A stretch of DNA of 64,000 bases from Adiantum capillus-veneris (Eukaryota; Streptophyta; Polypodiopsida; Polypodiales; Pteridaceae). The translations under genes and the position numbers were made by a program. Below the pieces are notes generated by a model. The model saw only the letters and a list, made by a program, of their open reading frames with translations. It searched no databases and was not told where the DNA came from. Each line of letters opens with the position of its first letter. The stretch's first letter is position 1. Shown one piece after another: positions 1-9,063 of the stretch. Location of the stretch: positions 17,193,077-17,257,076 of the forward strand of contig CM043946.1 in the NCBI GenBank assembly GCA_014529385.2, written 5' to 3'.

Positions 1-147
1 CTTGACTAGTACAAGCCAGAAAAATCACCCGGGTTTACGCAAGCATCTCACTATCGCAGCTTGACCAGCTGACATAGAGGTCCTAAAGGGATCGAGCTGA
101 AAGACTTCATACTGATAACATTCCTAACAGCTTGAGTCTTGCCAGGG

Positions 148-345
148 TTAACCTTGATATCTGGTTGCACTACCATGAGAGACAGAGAGAGGCTTGAGGG
201 CTGTAGGAAGATTTCCACATGCACGTTCGGCAATTTGGTTGGATAGAGCAGCCAGATAAGCAAGAAAAAGCTGTCGTAACAGTAAGAATAGTGTAGCACC
301 TACAACTTTCAAAGCGCTAGCAGCGGCATACACAAGAGCTCCCAT
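148..345 (-). CDS. candidate first coding exon of an unrecognised host gene
   Basis: An ATG-initiated frame of 65 codons reads leftward from 345. The product begins MGALVYAAASALKVVGATLF and has a long hydrophobic stretch over about residues 5-35, which would suit a signal anchor or a membrane segment. Composition is balanced and free of microsatellite, unlike the neighbouring frames. The frame closes just after CAAG|GTTAAC, a plausible plant splice donor, so it could be a first exon whose gene continues beyond the left edge of the window. The sequence upstream on this strand is rich in GA repeats, which are common near plant promoters. I recognise no family and no second exon is visible. It could be a chance open frame. 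Confidence 0.25.
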   Translation of the reverse strand: MGALVYAAASALKVVGATLFLLLRQLFLAYLAALSNQIAERACGNLPTALKPLSVSHGSATRYQG

Positions 346-503
346 TTTCCGCCCCCACTACCCCTCGCCGATTAGCTGAAATCCTGCTATGGCACTGCAA
401 AGTGGGCTATGTTGCTATGTTTTAGAATTTCCAATCTGGTATCTATTTTCATGTGCCATTTACGAAGTGTTTTTTTTATTAACACATTTGACATTTGCAG
501 GCA

Positions 504-505
<2 letters not shown>

Positions 506-556
<51 letters not shown>

Positions 557-734
557 GACATGCCAGATCTTACCAGGCAACGTTTCTGCTCCATGGTGTA
601 ACCAGATGATCTTCAGTGGCGGAGTCCTCTCCATACACATCCCGGACACCACCACCAACAGTATGAGAAGGGTCTTGATCCAGAACAGATGGGCTTCCGT
701 TGATTCGCAGGTCTTTCAGCTGGGTCTCCATGGC

Positions 735-796
<62 letters not shown>

Positions 797-873
797 ACAC
801 ACACACACACTGGTTTGAGAAACACAGCCTAAGACGCCTCTGATGGAAATTTTGCGACACTCCTGCCACGTAC

Positions 874-906
<33 letters not shown>

Positions 907-920
907 CACACACAGACACA
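506..920. repeat. cluster of (CT)n and (CA)n microsatellites
   Basis: Three tracts lie close together: (TC)n at 506-552, (CT)n followed by (CA)n at 736-810, and (CT)n followed by (CA)n at 876-920. All open frames here, with Leu-Ser or Arg-Glu repeats, are translations of these tracts and not genes. The two later tracts share the same CT-then-CA order, which suggests one compound repeat copied locally. Confidence 0.95.
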
Positions 921-1329
921 CAGAGCCACACACGGATGCAGCGCGCAGGAGTAGAAACACGCTAGACCAGCGCTCTCTCTCTGCGTGTGTCGGCTCGTGT
1001 GCCGAATTGGGTTCTGAAAAGCCCCGAGCGACGTGAAGAAAATGCGCGGCCTTTTATGAGTTTGGTGGGAGCGCACAGTCACTCTTTGGTTCACAATGGC
1101 TTTGTGAAAAGGGGTCACCAGTAGGAGTCCTAGCCTTGGGCCCCTTTGAACGTGACATGCATGATGACATCTCGACTTATTTCATCCCTGTAGGCTATCT
1201 CGCCATGGATCATATCGCCTTCCTTCTCTCACATGAAGATTGTGTATGTCCATGTTTGCTTGTTTCAAGATAAACGTCGTCTCCCTTTATCATTTATCCT
1301 CGAAACACACAAAGAAAATATTGATACAT

Positions 1330-1331
<2 letters not shown>

Positions 1332-1370
<39 letters not shown>
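1332..1370. repeat. (GA)n microsatellite
   Basis: An uninterrupted GA tract of roughly 35 bp ends in a short G run. Confidence 0.95.
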
Positions 1371-1371
<1 letters not shown>

Positions 1372-1791
1372 GGGAAAAGAGAATTTTGTGGATGGTGTGT
1401 ACCAGAGGGGTATCTAAGGTAAGGCGGAAGTATTAGAGCAGCCCCCAAGTGTAGCTCTTGTTAACATTGATAATAACACATTTCACAAATAGATCATGCG
1501 GCTACAATAGGTCGATTGTTGAGTTGCTTGCTTGGTTATCGTGTGATCGCAAGTTTGAAAACATACTTCTACTACTGGTCCTTGCTTGCCACTGTATTTT
1601 ACTATGCTAATTTTGCAAAGCAAGTGTGTGCTTGCAACGAAGTTGAGAGCAAAGCCTTCCGTGGGTGGTTTATCATATTAGAGCAAAGGTAAAAAAACCC
1701 GACGACTTGGCTCGTTCCTGTGAGATTGAAGAATTTGCTCGCTTTTGATATCTTACCATAGTATTGGTCCCTCCACCTTCGCATTCTTGTA

Positions 1792-1794
<3 letters not shown>

Positions 1795-1836
<42 letters not shown>
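1795..1836. repeat. (GA)n microsatellite
   Basis: A pure GA tract of about 40 bp. Confidence 0.95.
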
Positions 1837-1838
<2 letters not shown>

Positions 1839-1880
1839 CAATTATCGTCCATGGAGGTCACATATGACCCATGGGACCAT

Positions 1881-1998
1881 ATAAAACATTACAATGATAG
1901 TGTTTAGTTAAGGACTGAGAGTCCGTTAGGGTAAACCATACAAAACATTACAACGATAGTGTTCAGTTAAGGACTGAGAGTCCGCTGGGAGGGTAACA
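1881..1998. repeat. 59-bp tandem duplication
   Basis: The motif AAAACATTACAA is followed by GATAGTGTT, AGTTAAGGACTGAGAGTCCG and a G-rich tail, and recurs with a 59-bp period (AAAACATT at 1883 and 1942). The two units differ at a few bases, so the duplication is not very recent. No function is apparent. Confidence 0.8.
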
Positions 1999-2007
1999 AA
2001 CAAAAAC

Positions 2008-2400
2008 CTAAGGGGAGTCGGATGAGGGGGGAGCCCCTTTGGGAGTTCGAAACTCTTGAATGATGGCTTTACCTCGATAGACTGCCCATTTACCTTCCTT
2101 GCGTGCTTCGTGCATCTTCTTAAGCTCACTTTTTTTATTCTTAAGTTGATTCATAGTCAACTCTTCTGTAATCCACAGTTTTGTTCCCTTGAGGAGGTGG
2201 GACTGTCGTATAGCAGCTTCAATCTCTCCTCTTTGTTTCGGAAAGTGAGAACACATTGCTCGGGTGCCACATGCCTGTGTGTATCGTTGATCCAAGAGAT
2301 CATGTTAACCCTCACGGCACACGGACACCCATCACCTACGATGGACGCGTATTATGTATGATTTAGAGTCAGGTACCGGGCTTGTCGATCCAATAGGGAA
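2008..2400 (-). pseudogene. LINE ORF1-like RNA-binding region, frameshifted
   Basis: A 95-codon frame (2295-2008) contains HLLKGTKLWITEELTMNQLK followed by a charged segment with KMHEARKEGKWAVYRGKAII. This resembles the C-terminal part of L1-type ORF1 proteins: a short beta strand, a 'leu-lys-gly-thr, trp-ile' turn, a charged helix and an arginine-rich strand. Just upstream the matching text sits in another frame (CVLTFRNKEERLKLLYDS, the strand-helix before it), so the gene carries a frameshift near 2200-2230. No endonuclease or reverse transcriptase follows. It is probably a 5'-truncated or rearranged fragment of a LINE unlike LINE-A and LINE-B. The assignment rests on pattern memory, not alignment. 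Confidence 0.4.
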
Positions 2401-2595
2401 AGGTAGAGTGATCGCCGATGAGAGGCGCACTTTAACTTGGACATTCAAGGGATTAGTTGGTTAAGCATGGGCGCCCAAGTGTGAATGGGGTGAGCTCCTA
2501 TAAAAGCCAACTAAACCTAATTTTTACTCATTCTCTCATTTGTGCAATTGAAGAGTGCTCTTGCTCCATCTCCATCTTCTTCTTCTTCACCTCTT

Positions 2596-2631
<36 letters not shown>

Positions 2632-2639
2632 TGTGTGTG
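2596..2639. repeat. compound (TG)n(AG)n microsatellite
   Basis: A GT tract runs directly into GA, then returns briefly to GT. Confidence 0.9.
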
Positions 2640-3061
2640 CGATCGAGCATTACGAAGGCACGACGGCGGCGAAGCGGTTGAGCGCGGCACGACTGCAGCT
2701 TCTTCTTCATCGCGGCGAGGAATCCACCACGAAGGCGAGCGTAGAGCGGTGAGTGACATACCCTTTGTTTTCTTGAGCTTGCTAGTTTAGGCTTGTTGTG
2801 TGCTTGGAGCCGTTTGTGGCTCGCATACGGTGTATTGGCAAGTCCTTTGCTTCGACAGTGCGGCAAGGAGCGCACAGATCATTTCCGGCTTGATTTGAAC
2901 AAGTTGAACAATGTCATTGACTTGCTAAGCGAGCAGGGGAGTCGCAGGTGATGTATTTGGCAGGTTCAGGGCTAGGGCTTGACTTTAATGCCCCCCATAG
3001 GACAGCCCATCGCCCAAGGGGAGGATTGTGGAAGCTATAAAAAAGAGAGAACGCTAGGGTT

Positions 3062-3064
<3 letters not shown>

Positions 3065-3126
<62 letters not shown>
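3065..3126. repeat. (GA)n microsatellite
   Basis: About 60 bp of GA with single AA interruptions. A shorter GA tract follows at 3521-3538. Confidence 0.95.
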
Positions 3127-4148
3127 TGAGATGAGCTTCTTGTAACATCGTTGGAACAATTCCCAAAGACCTCAAAGATCTATCCAAGAAATTTTGAACA
3201 CAATTTTATTTATTCAAGTGGGGCATGTCTTAACCAACCTACCACATTTGGACATTTGGGTAATAGAAAGGTTATTCCATTTGCCTCCTCTTATTCAAAG
3301 CGACCTCCAAGATCTATCCAACGGGACTTGAACTCAAGGCCTGTTATTTAAGTGAGAAAGGGAGAGAGTCGTGAACTCTTATATGCAAAGAACACAAGGT
3401 CTCTCCTCTAAGCTCCACCTCTCGCTTTGACTTTTCTTTTATTATAGTTAAAATACCTTTTACACGTCTCTCTCTCTGCGAGATGAAAGCTAAACGCCAA
3501 GTGAGATGAAGGGGAGCGGAAGAGAGAGAGAGAGAGAGGCCGCCGAAGGCGGCTGGCAATGCTCGTATGAAAAATGTCAGTAGGTTACAATTAAGCATAC
3601 AAAATGCATCATTTTGGTTCTCTTCCAATTACACCAGCCAAGGGTTGAGAATCCGACTTAGCCCAATCCCTCCTCATAACCAACCAAGCAATATAGAGTG
3701 GGGGGTCCTCATGGAGTATTTTGCTCCCTGCTAATTGCCATACTTTCAAAAACATTGAAGCATGTGATGAACAATTCCCTACAACTATTCTTTGTGCTAG
3801 AAATAGGCATAGCCTCAACAAAAACAATTACAGATTAGAGCCCTTTGGGCTTACGAAGTCTTCAACTCTAAATCTTCGGATTTGCCTTCAAAACGTTACA
3901 AAAATGTCACGTTATTTTACAATAAATACCAAGTTAGGCAAAAATAATGTACAAGCTTCTCTTTAAGATCAAGAAGGACGTTGTTTGGCACTTATATGTC
4001 TTTAAACATGTCTTTCTTGTAAGTTTGCTAAAGCTCGGTACATGTCTTGATCTTGGCACACACTAAAGGGATGTGTTGGGAGCTCTAGCCCTAGCTATGG
4101 CAATGGGATAGCTTGTTAGAGTATCTTCCTCGCCCTTGTTCCTCGCTC

Positions 4149-4149
<1 letters not shown>

Positions 4150-4180
<31 letters not shown>
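4150..4180 (+). repeat. 31-nt poly(C) tract near the LINE-A 5' end
   Basis: An uninterrupted C run lies in the 5' part of LINE-A. The right arm has the equivalent G run at 15687-15716 on the plus strand, broken by an A. Read in the ORF1 frame it encodes polyproline. Its presence in both arms shows it was already in the parent copy. Confidence 0.95.
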
Positions 4181-4182
<2 letters not shown>

Positions 4183-4368
4183 AACACTCTCCACCATGCA
4201 AGCTCACTTAGCTTCCCCCCGCCCCCCTAACGCGTGGCACTCGGGGTTTCTTCCTCACCACTCGCTCATTCACAATAACCCCTCTGCTTCGACCCCGCTT
4301 CAAGCTTTGCACCTGTCTCTCGAAGCTCTTTTCCATCAGGCCGTGAATGTCCTCCTCGAGACGTCGCA

Positions 4369-5668
4369 GTGCAGCTCGCGGAGGCGAGGGTCCTTCGCCA
4401 TGGAGCAGGCTTCTTTTCTCAACCGCCCACTATCCAGGAGCTCCTAGCTCACAATCAGAGTAGCCCTCATGGCCCTCCCCAAGGAAATAATCTCGGACCT
4501 TCCCACAGTCATCACGAGGGAGGCTACGGAGATACTGCTCAAGGACAACATCAGACACATGCAGGAGGTAAGTCATATGTCCTATTGCCTTCTGCTCAAA
4601 TCCGAAGGGCTCCGTCTAATTTAGAAGGTCGTGCACTGATTGGTATGATTGCGGGACCTAGACCCCCAATAGAGGTACTGAAAGGTTGGATTACAAAATA
4701 ATGGGGACCGATTGGTGCCGAAGTCGAAACTATGCAGACCCTTCCAAAAAATCAATATGTGCTTATCTTCAAGACTGTGGAAATGGCCTTTAGGGTTCTT
4801 AGCTCTGGCAAGTGGCTCATTAGAACTTCCCCATTATGCCTCTTCAAATGGAACAAAGACTATAATCCCGAGCGTGATGTTCTGACTCACTTCCCTAGGT
4901 GGGTTGAATTTATGAATCTTCCTCTGTACTTTCACAACCATCTTAGAGTTATAGGATCTTCTCTAGGACGTGTTCTAGGAGGGAGACCCAGAGGTGACTA
5001 CATCCCCTCCTGGCACCCATAGGCTCTGATTGAGATGAATGTCTCGGATGAGTTACCTCAGGCCATCACAATCAATGTTGATGATGGAGAAACATTCGAG
5101 CAACAAATCGTCTACAAGTATCTGCCCAACGCATGTTTTCACTATGGCACTAAAGGACACTTTGTAAGGGACTGCCCTATTAAAAACCCTAGTCTAGAGG
5201 CCAAGACAATCCCTCAACCCCATCCTCGATCCCAACACAACAATGGACCCCAGTTTACTAACACACGTAACCCCTCGGAAGAAACAACAAGCCCATAACT
5301 ACTGACCCAAAACCCCCTCAGAGACAACCTAACCGTTATGCTATGTTGGCCTCCCTCCCAGAGTGGGAACACTCGGAGGTGGTAGAATCCTCATGCCCCA
5401 AATCTTAGGAAGATGATGACCCCTCTGTCAGACTTGAGCACCAAGTCCATGCTTTGGACAAAAAGATGTCCATAGGCTTGAACAAGTCCAACAATGGGGA
5501 TCTATCTAACAAAGAAAATGTCCCCTTGCGCTTCCTCCAAAGGATACTGTTGGCCCCTCCCCCATGGAGGTCCAAAAGGACAACGAAAGGACCCATCTGT
5601 TTGTCACCCACAACTCTCCCAAGAAAATTCAGAAAAAGAACAAGAGAGACCGGAGAACCAATAAATGA
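4369..5668 (+). pseudogene. LINE-A ORF1 (gag-like, DUF4283 + zinc knuckle), left copy, broken
   Basis: ORF1 proteins of plant L1 elements bind element RNA and chaperone reverse transcription. One frame runs from about 4369 to 5298. It holds the DUF4283 core (around IAGPRPPIEVLKGWI and WLIRTSPLCLFKWN) and a knuckle-like motif at about 5131-5175. Two in-frame stops interrupt it. TAA at 4699 and TAG at 5020 face CAA and CAG in the right copy, so both are C-to-T changes. The knuckle reads CFHYGTKGHFVRDC, with Tyr replacing the second Cys that the right copy keeps. After 5298 the frame shifts, and the ORF1 C-terminus continues in pieces to a TGA at 5666-5668. The N-terminal start is unclear because of the poly(C) tract. 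Confidence 0.8.
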
Positions 5669-6470
5669 GAATTCTTTCCTGGAACGTCAAGGGTCTCGCT
5701 GACCCACCCAAGTTTAAAAAAAAGTCAAAAACTGGCTTCTCAATTGCTCTTCAGAGGTGATTGGCCTTCAAGAACTCAAATTTACCGCCAGTGATCCGTT
5801 GAAACGATTGGAGACTATTTCTAAAACTCACAAATGGTGGGTCTCTAACCACCCCAAAGGCGCAGGTGGGGCAGCACTGGGGCTTCCCTCTCACTGGCAA
5901 GTCAAGGAAGACGAACTGGTCATTGGGGAACACTGGGTAGCAGTCCCAGTCATTGAACCTATAAGAGCCACTCTCATATTAGTCTATGCTGCTGGCTCTG
6001 TGGCCAATCGCACAAAGATATGGAAGGAAATTTCCCTACTTGAAGGCCCAACCATTCTCTTTGGAGACCTGAATATGGTGGAAAATTACGAAGATAGATT
6101 CAAAAATCAAGAAAGAGTAATCTCTTCAACCGAAAAAACGGCTTGTACCTCCCTCATCTCCAAACATGACCTTTGGGATGTAGGCAACCCGGGGGAGTTC
6201 ACGTGGCAAAACTACTCCAGGGGAGACCTTGCAAGGAAAGCAAGACTAGATCAATGCTACATTAGCCTCCCCCTTGCTAAAGACTTCAACAGGATAAAAG
6301 CCAAACCCAAGTTCACCTGTTGTGCCTCAGACCACTACCCCCTTCTTATAACTCTAGATGACAAAACCACTAAAATCAGAAATCATTGGTTCACCCCAAT
6401 CTCTTCAAGCTCCCTGAAGTTCAGGGACAGATTAAAGCTATTTGGATCTAGGAATTCTCCAAAGGCTTAA
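5665..6470 (+). pseudogene. LINE-A ORF2 endonuclease domain, left copy, frameshifted
   Basis: This region encodes the apurinic/apyrimidinic-type endonuclease that nicks target DNA for target-primed reverse transcription. ORF2 starts at ATG 5665 (MRILSWNVKGL), and the ORF1 TGA overlaps it as ATGA. An A8 run near 5717 throws the frame off. From 5757 the domain continues for 237 codons with recognisable motifs: the Gln-Glu box (GLQELKF), the Gly-Asp-Leu-Asn box (FGDLNMVENY) and the Ser-Asp-His box (ASDHYPLL). The last part runs into SLKFRDRLKLFG and a stop at 6468. Catalytic residues look intact, so only the frameshift and the missing 3' half disable it. Confidence 0.85.
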
Positions 6471-7017
6471 CTCCTACTACCAAAGCCTAGGTCAATGTAG
6501 TAAAACGCACGCAGTCCACTCTTATTCACTTCAAAAAATTGGTGTCTATGACCAGGAAAAGAAAAAAAGATGCTATTTACAACGAACTGGTGCTGCTGCA
6601 ATCTGACACCAATGCGACCTGGCTGCCCAATCCAAAATAACCACACTCAGGAATCAACTCAGAACTGAGGAGGACCTCACACTTCTCCATTCGGCTTCTT
6701 TCTTTAGGAAGATGTCTGAATCTATCTTCGTAATTTTCCACCATATCCAGGTCTCCAAAGAGAATGGTTGGGCCTTCTCTTTGGAGACCTGGATATGGTG
6801 GAAAATTACAAAGATAGATTCAGAAACACCTGGTCAAGATGGGCTCCCATCATAATTCTACCATACTTTCAGAAACACTCTATCTCCTATTCTCTTGTTG
6901 GTCTGGGAAGAATCTATCAAGCACCAAGATTTACCAACATCTATAAATACAGAGATAATCAAACTGCTCCACAAATGAGGTCTCAGAGAAAATTTGTCTA
7001 ACTAGCGTCTTCTTACC
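6471..7017 (+). pseudogene. LINE-A ORF2 linker and early RT, rearranged in the left copy
   Basis: Between the endonuclease and the RT, the left arm matches the right arm up to about 6710. It then contains an inverted copy and a direct copy of an endonuclease segment (6716-6823), and resumes at ACCTGGTCAAGATGGG. Compared with the right arm (12870-13190), about 320 bp of the RT finger region is missing and replaced by this fold-back. Several stops are present and no continuous frame survives. Confidence 0.75.
6716..6823. repeat. 49-bp inverted repeat (fold-back of endonuclease sequence)
   Basis: The arms 6716-6764 and 6775-6823 are reverse complements with about one mismatch, separated by the 10-nt loop TGGTTGGGCC. 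Both derive from the endonuclease segment near 6060-6108 (the FGDLNMVENYEDRF coding stretch). The first arm is inverted relative to the parent and the second is direct. Confidence 0.9.
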
Positions 7018-7244
7018 ATGCTGACCTCAGCCTACAAAATATTTGCAAAGGCTATCTCCCTGAGGATCGCCCCTGTCCTAATGACCTGGATTTGCAAGGA
7101 GCAGAAAGGGTGCATCAAGGGAAGAAGAATCTTGGAAGCAGTAATTTCCTTGTGGGAAGGTATCAAGCACGCTAAAGCATCAGGTCACAACTTTGTGTTT
7201 GTAAAGGTGGACTTCGATAAGGCCTACGATCGGTTGTAATGGAC
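7018..7244 (+). pseudogene. LINE-A reverse transcriptase fragment, left copy
   Basis: The frame encodes RT blocks with YKIFAKAISLRIAPVL, then KEQKGCIKGRRILEA and VKVDFDKAYDRL, which are the finger and first palm motifs of L1-type RT. Family knowledge places YxDD further downstream, and it is absent here. The GAA codon after DRL in the right copy is TAA here, so the frame stops at 7237-7239. The homology breaks at 7244, the centre of the palindrome. Confidence 0.85.
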
Positions 7245-7263
7245 CTTCAGCGTTGAAACCTTT

Positions 7264-7454
7264 GTCCATTCCAACCGATCATAGGCCTTATCAAAGTCCA
7301 CCTTTACAAACAAAAAGTCCTGGCCTGATGCTTCAGCGTGCTCGATACCTTCCCACAAGGCAATTATTGCTTCCAGGATTCTTCTTCCCTTGATGAACCC
7401 TTTTTGCTCCTTGCAAATCCAGGTCATTAGGGTAGGGCAGGGGTGATCCTCAAG
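7264..7454 (-). pseudogene. LINE-A reverse transcriptase fragment, right copy, proximal part
   Basis: This is the minus-strand counterpart of 7018-7244. It encodes KEQKGFIKGRRILEA and VKVDFDKAYDRLEW. The frame keeps the glutamate lost in the left arm and then runs through the palindrome spacer. It is cut at 7454 by Copia-1, and the upstream coding sequence resumes at 12641. Confidence 0.85.
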
Positions 7455-7459
7455 GAGAT

Positions 7460-7686
7460 TGTTGGAATTAGGGTTGCAGAGAAACACACACAGCTTGGAG
7501 AAGACGAAGGAAGCTCAAGGCACACAATAGAGAGTGTGTTACTTAGTGTGCAATGGAAAGAAAAATAGCCCTAGAGTGATGGGCGTATATACAATGCACG
7601 GGGGAAAAAACCTCCTAAAGAGGGAAAAAATGCCCCGGCGGTCCTAGTGTGTTCACACACATCACTACCACATGTATATGGTAACA
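7460..7686 (-). repeat. Copia-1 3' LTR (227 bp)
   Basis: It begins TGTTGGAATTAGGG and ends GGTAACA on the plus strand, so as transcribed it starts TGTTACC and ends CCAACA. By eye it is identical to 12409-12635. Confidence 0.95.
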
Positions 7687-7697
7687 AATCCCCCCTG
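7687..7697 (-). promoter_or_regulatory. Copia-1 polypurine tract
   Basis: Read on the minus strand, CCAGGGGGGATT lies directly before the 3' LTR. This is the expected position of the primer for plus-strand DNA synthesis. Confidence 0.8.
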
Positions 7698-7761
7698 GAG
7701 TGATGCGGTGAACGAGAGCTGGCACATGAGTAAAGGGAAGTGCCATGCCCTGAGGACAGGA

Positions 7762-9063
7762 TCAGTCCACAAAGGGGAGTAAGCCCAAAGCTTTGCGGAA
7801 AGCTTCAAGCTTCTCACGACACAATGCCTTTGTGAAAAGATCTGCAAGGTTGTCCTGTGTTGGCACATAAGCCAAGCTGATCTCTCCTGCTGAGAGCCTC
7901 TCCCTGACATAGTGGTAATGCACCTCAATGTGCTTTGTGCGAGCATGAAAAACTGGGTTCCTCGCAACTGCCAATGCGCTCTGACTGTCAGTGTAGATAG
8001 TGTTGGCAGTGTCCTGTCCAACACCCAAGTCAGCCATAAGGCGTCTGAGCCATACACACTCAACCGTAGCTGTGAAGACTGCCCTGTACTCAGCCTCACA
8101 ACTCGAAGTGGCCACAGTAGGTTGCTTCTTGCTCAACCATGATATACATGAACTGCCAAGCATGAAACAAAAACCACTTGTGGACACTCGCGTGTCAAAA
8201 CAACCAGCCCAATCTGAGTCCGAAAAAGCATGTAAGTCTGGCGGCAATGATCCCCCCTTGGGATAAAACAAGCCAAGATGTAAAGTGCCACTAAGGTAGC
8301 GGAAAATCCTCTTGACAGCCTGCCAATGCTTAGACCCTGGGCTATGCATAAATCTGCTGACCTGCGAGACTGCAAACTGAATATCTGGCCTGGTGTTGCA
8401 TACATAAATGAGGCAGCCAACAGCAGTTTGGTAAAGAGTGACATCAGCAGGATCGCCAGTATCATGTAGACTCAACTTCAAACCTGTTTCCATGGGAGTG
8501 GCAATAGGTTTGCAATCCTCAAGTCCAAACTTACATAGCAATGTCTCTATGTAACTTTTCTGACACAAGGCAATACCACCATCACACTGCTTAAACTGTA
8601 TACCCAAGTAATGATGCAACAGCCCCAAATCTTTCATCTTGAAAGTAGCATTCAAATCAGCCTTAAATTCAGCAATATGTCTCTCATTTGGTCCAGTGAT
8701 CAGCAAATCATCAACATAAAGAACCACAATGAGAAATACATCATCCTCACGCTTTACATACAATGTGCTTTCTGTTGGACTGTTACGAAAGCCTCGTTTA
8801 ACCAAATGAGTGTCAGCTTTCTCATACCAAGCACGAGGAGATTGCTTCAACCCATACAAAGCCTTCTTACATTTGCACACTTTGTCCTCTTGTCCTTTTA
8901 TGACAAAACCGCGAGGCTGCGTTACATAAACTTCCTCAAATATGTCACCATTCAAGAAAGCAGTAACAATGTCTGATTGATGTACATCCCAACCAAAATG
9001 AGCTGCCAATGCACATAGAAAACGCACAGTAGTCATACGACAAGTGGGAGAAAGTCTCTTCAT
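7762..9063 (-). pseudogene. Copia-1 pol, C-terminal part: reverse transcriptase and RNase H
   Basis: A 433-codon frame carries the RT palm with FLNGDIFEEVYVTQP, the catalytic box YVDD at residues 117-120, and YGLKQSPRAWYEK. The RNase H follows, with SDSDWAGC, SSCEAEYRAV, TDSQSAL and a C-terminal NLADLFTKAL. All expected acidic residues appear to be present. It is out of frame with the upstream part: a single base seems to be missing from the C run coding for Ser-Pro (ACTTTCTCCCACTTG, near 9045). The frame ends at a normal terminus, about 75 bp inside the 3' LTR. Confidence 0.9.

Larger units (their letters stand above)
346..2007. other. gene-free, microsatellite-rich stretch
   Basis: Apart from the listed microsatellites and a 59-bp duplication, I see no supported gene. 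Frames in this interval are driven by GA/CT repeats. If 148-345 (minus) is a real first exon, 346 onwards would be its promoter side. I see no clear TATA box at a fitting distance. Confidence 0.5.
2401..4067. other. gene-free stretch with microsatellites
   Basis: I see no supported gene. At 2499-2506 there is TATAAAAG, followed by a pyrimidine-rich stretch and a GT/GA microsatellite. A second TATAAAAA-like box lies near 3037 just after a purine run (AAGGGGAGGATTGTGG). Both spots could be the edges of decayed LTRs, but no matching pair of repeats was found. Confidence 0.4.
4068..7244 (+). mobile_element. LINE-A left arm, truncated L1-type retrotransposon
   Basis: A non-LTR retrotransposon copy on the plus strand: 5' region with a poly(C) tract, ORF1 (DUF4283 and zinc knuckle), and ORF2 with an apurinic-type endonuclease and the start of a reverse transcriptase. 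It stops inside the RT domain right after the FDKAYDRL block, so the catalytic YxDD box, the zinc-binding C-terminus and the 3' tail are missing. The same sequence, about 5% different in the parts I compared, runs in reverse from 7264 to 15825. The 5' boundary at 4068 is where homology between the arms ends (GGGATGTGTT then GGAGCTCTAG). No target duplication was seen. Confidence 0.9.

Noticed and set aside
495-1118. Open frames with long Ser-Leu or Arg-Glu repeats on both strands
   Set aside because: They are translations of (CT)n and (GA)n tracts; the same happens at 1233-1436, 2517-2875, 2914-3159, 22428-23125, 42527-42966 and 50263-50690.
2499-2506. TATAAAAG as a gene promoter
   Set aside because: Nothing downstream looks like a gene, and no LTR pair was found, so a single TATA-like word is not enough.
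7912-8976. Plus-strand open frames inside Copia-1
   Set aside because: They lie antisense to well-supported RT and RNase H coding sequence and show no motifs; the same holds for frames at 9417-10511 and 10985-11392.
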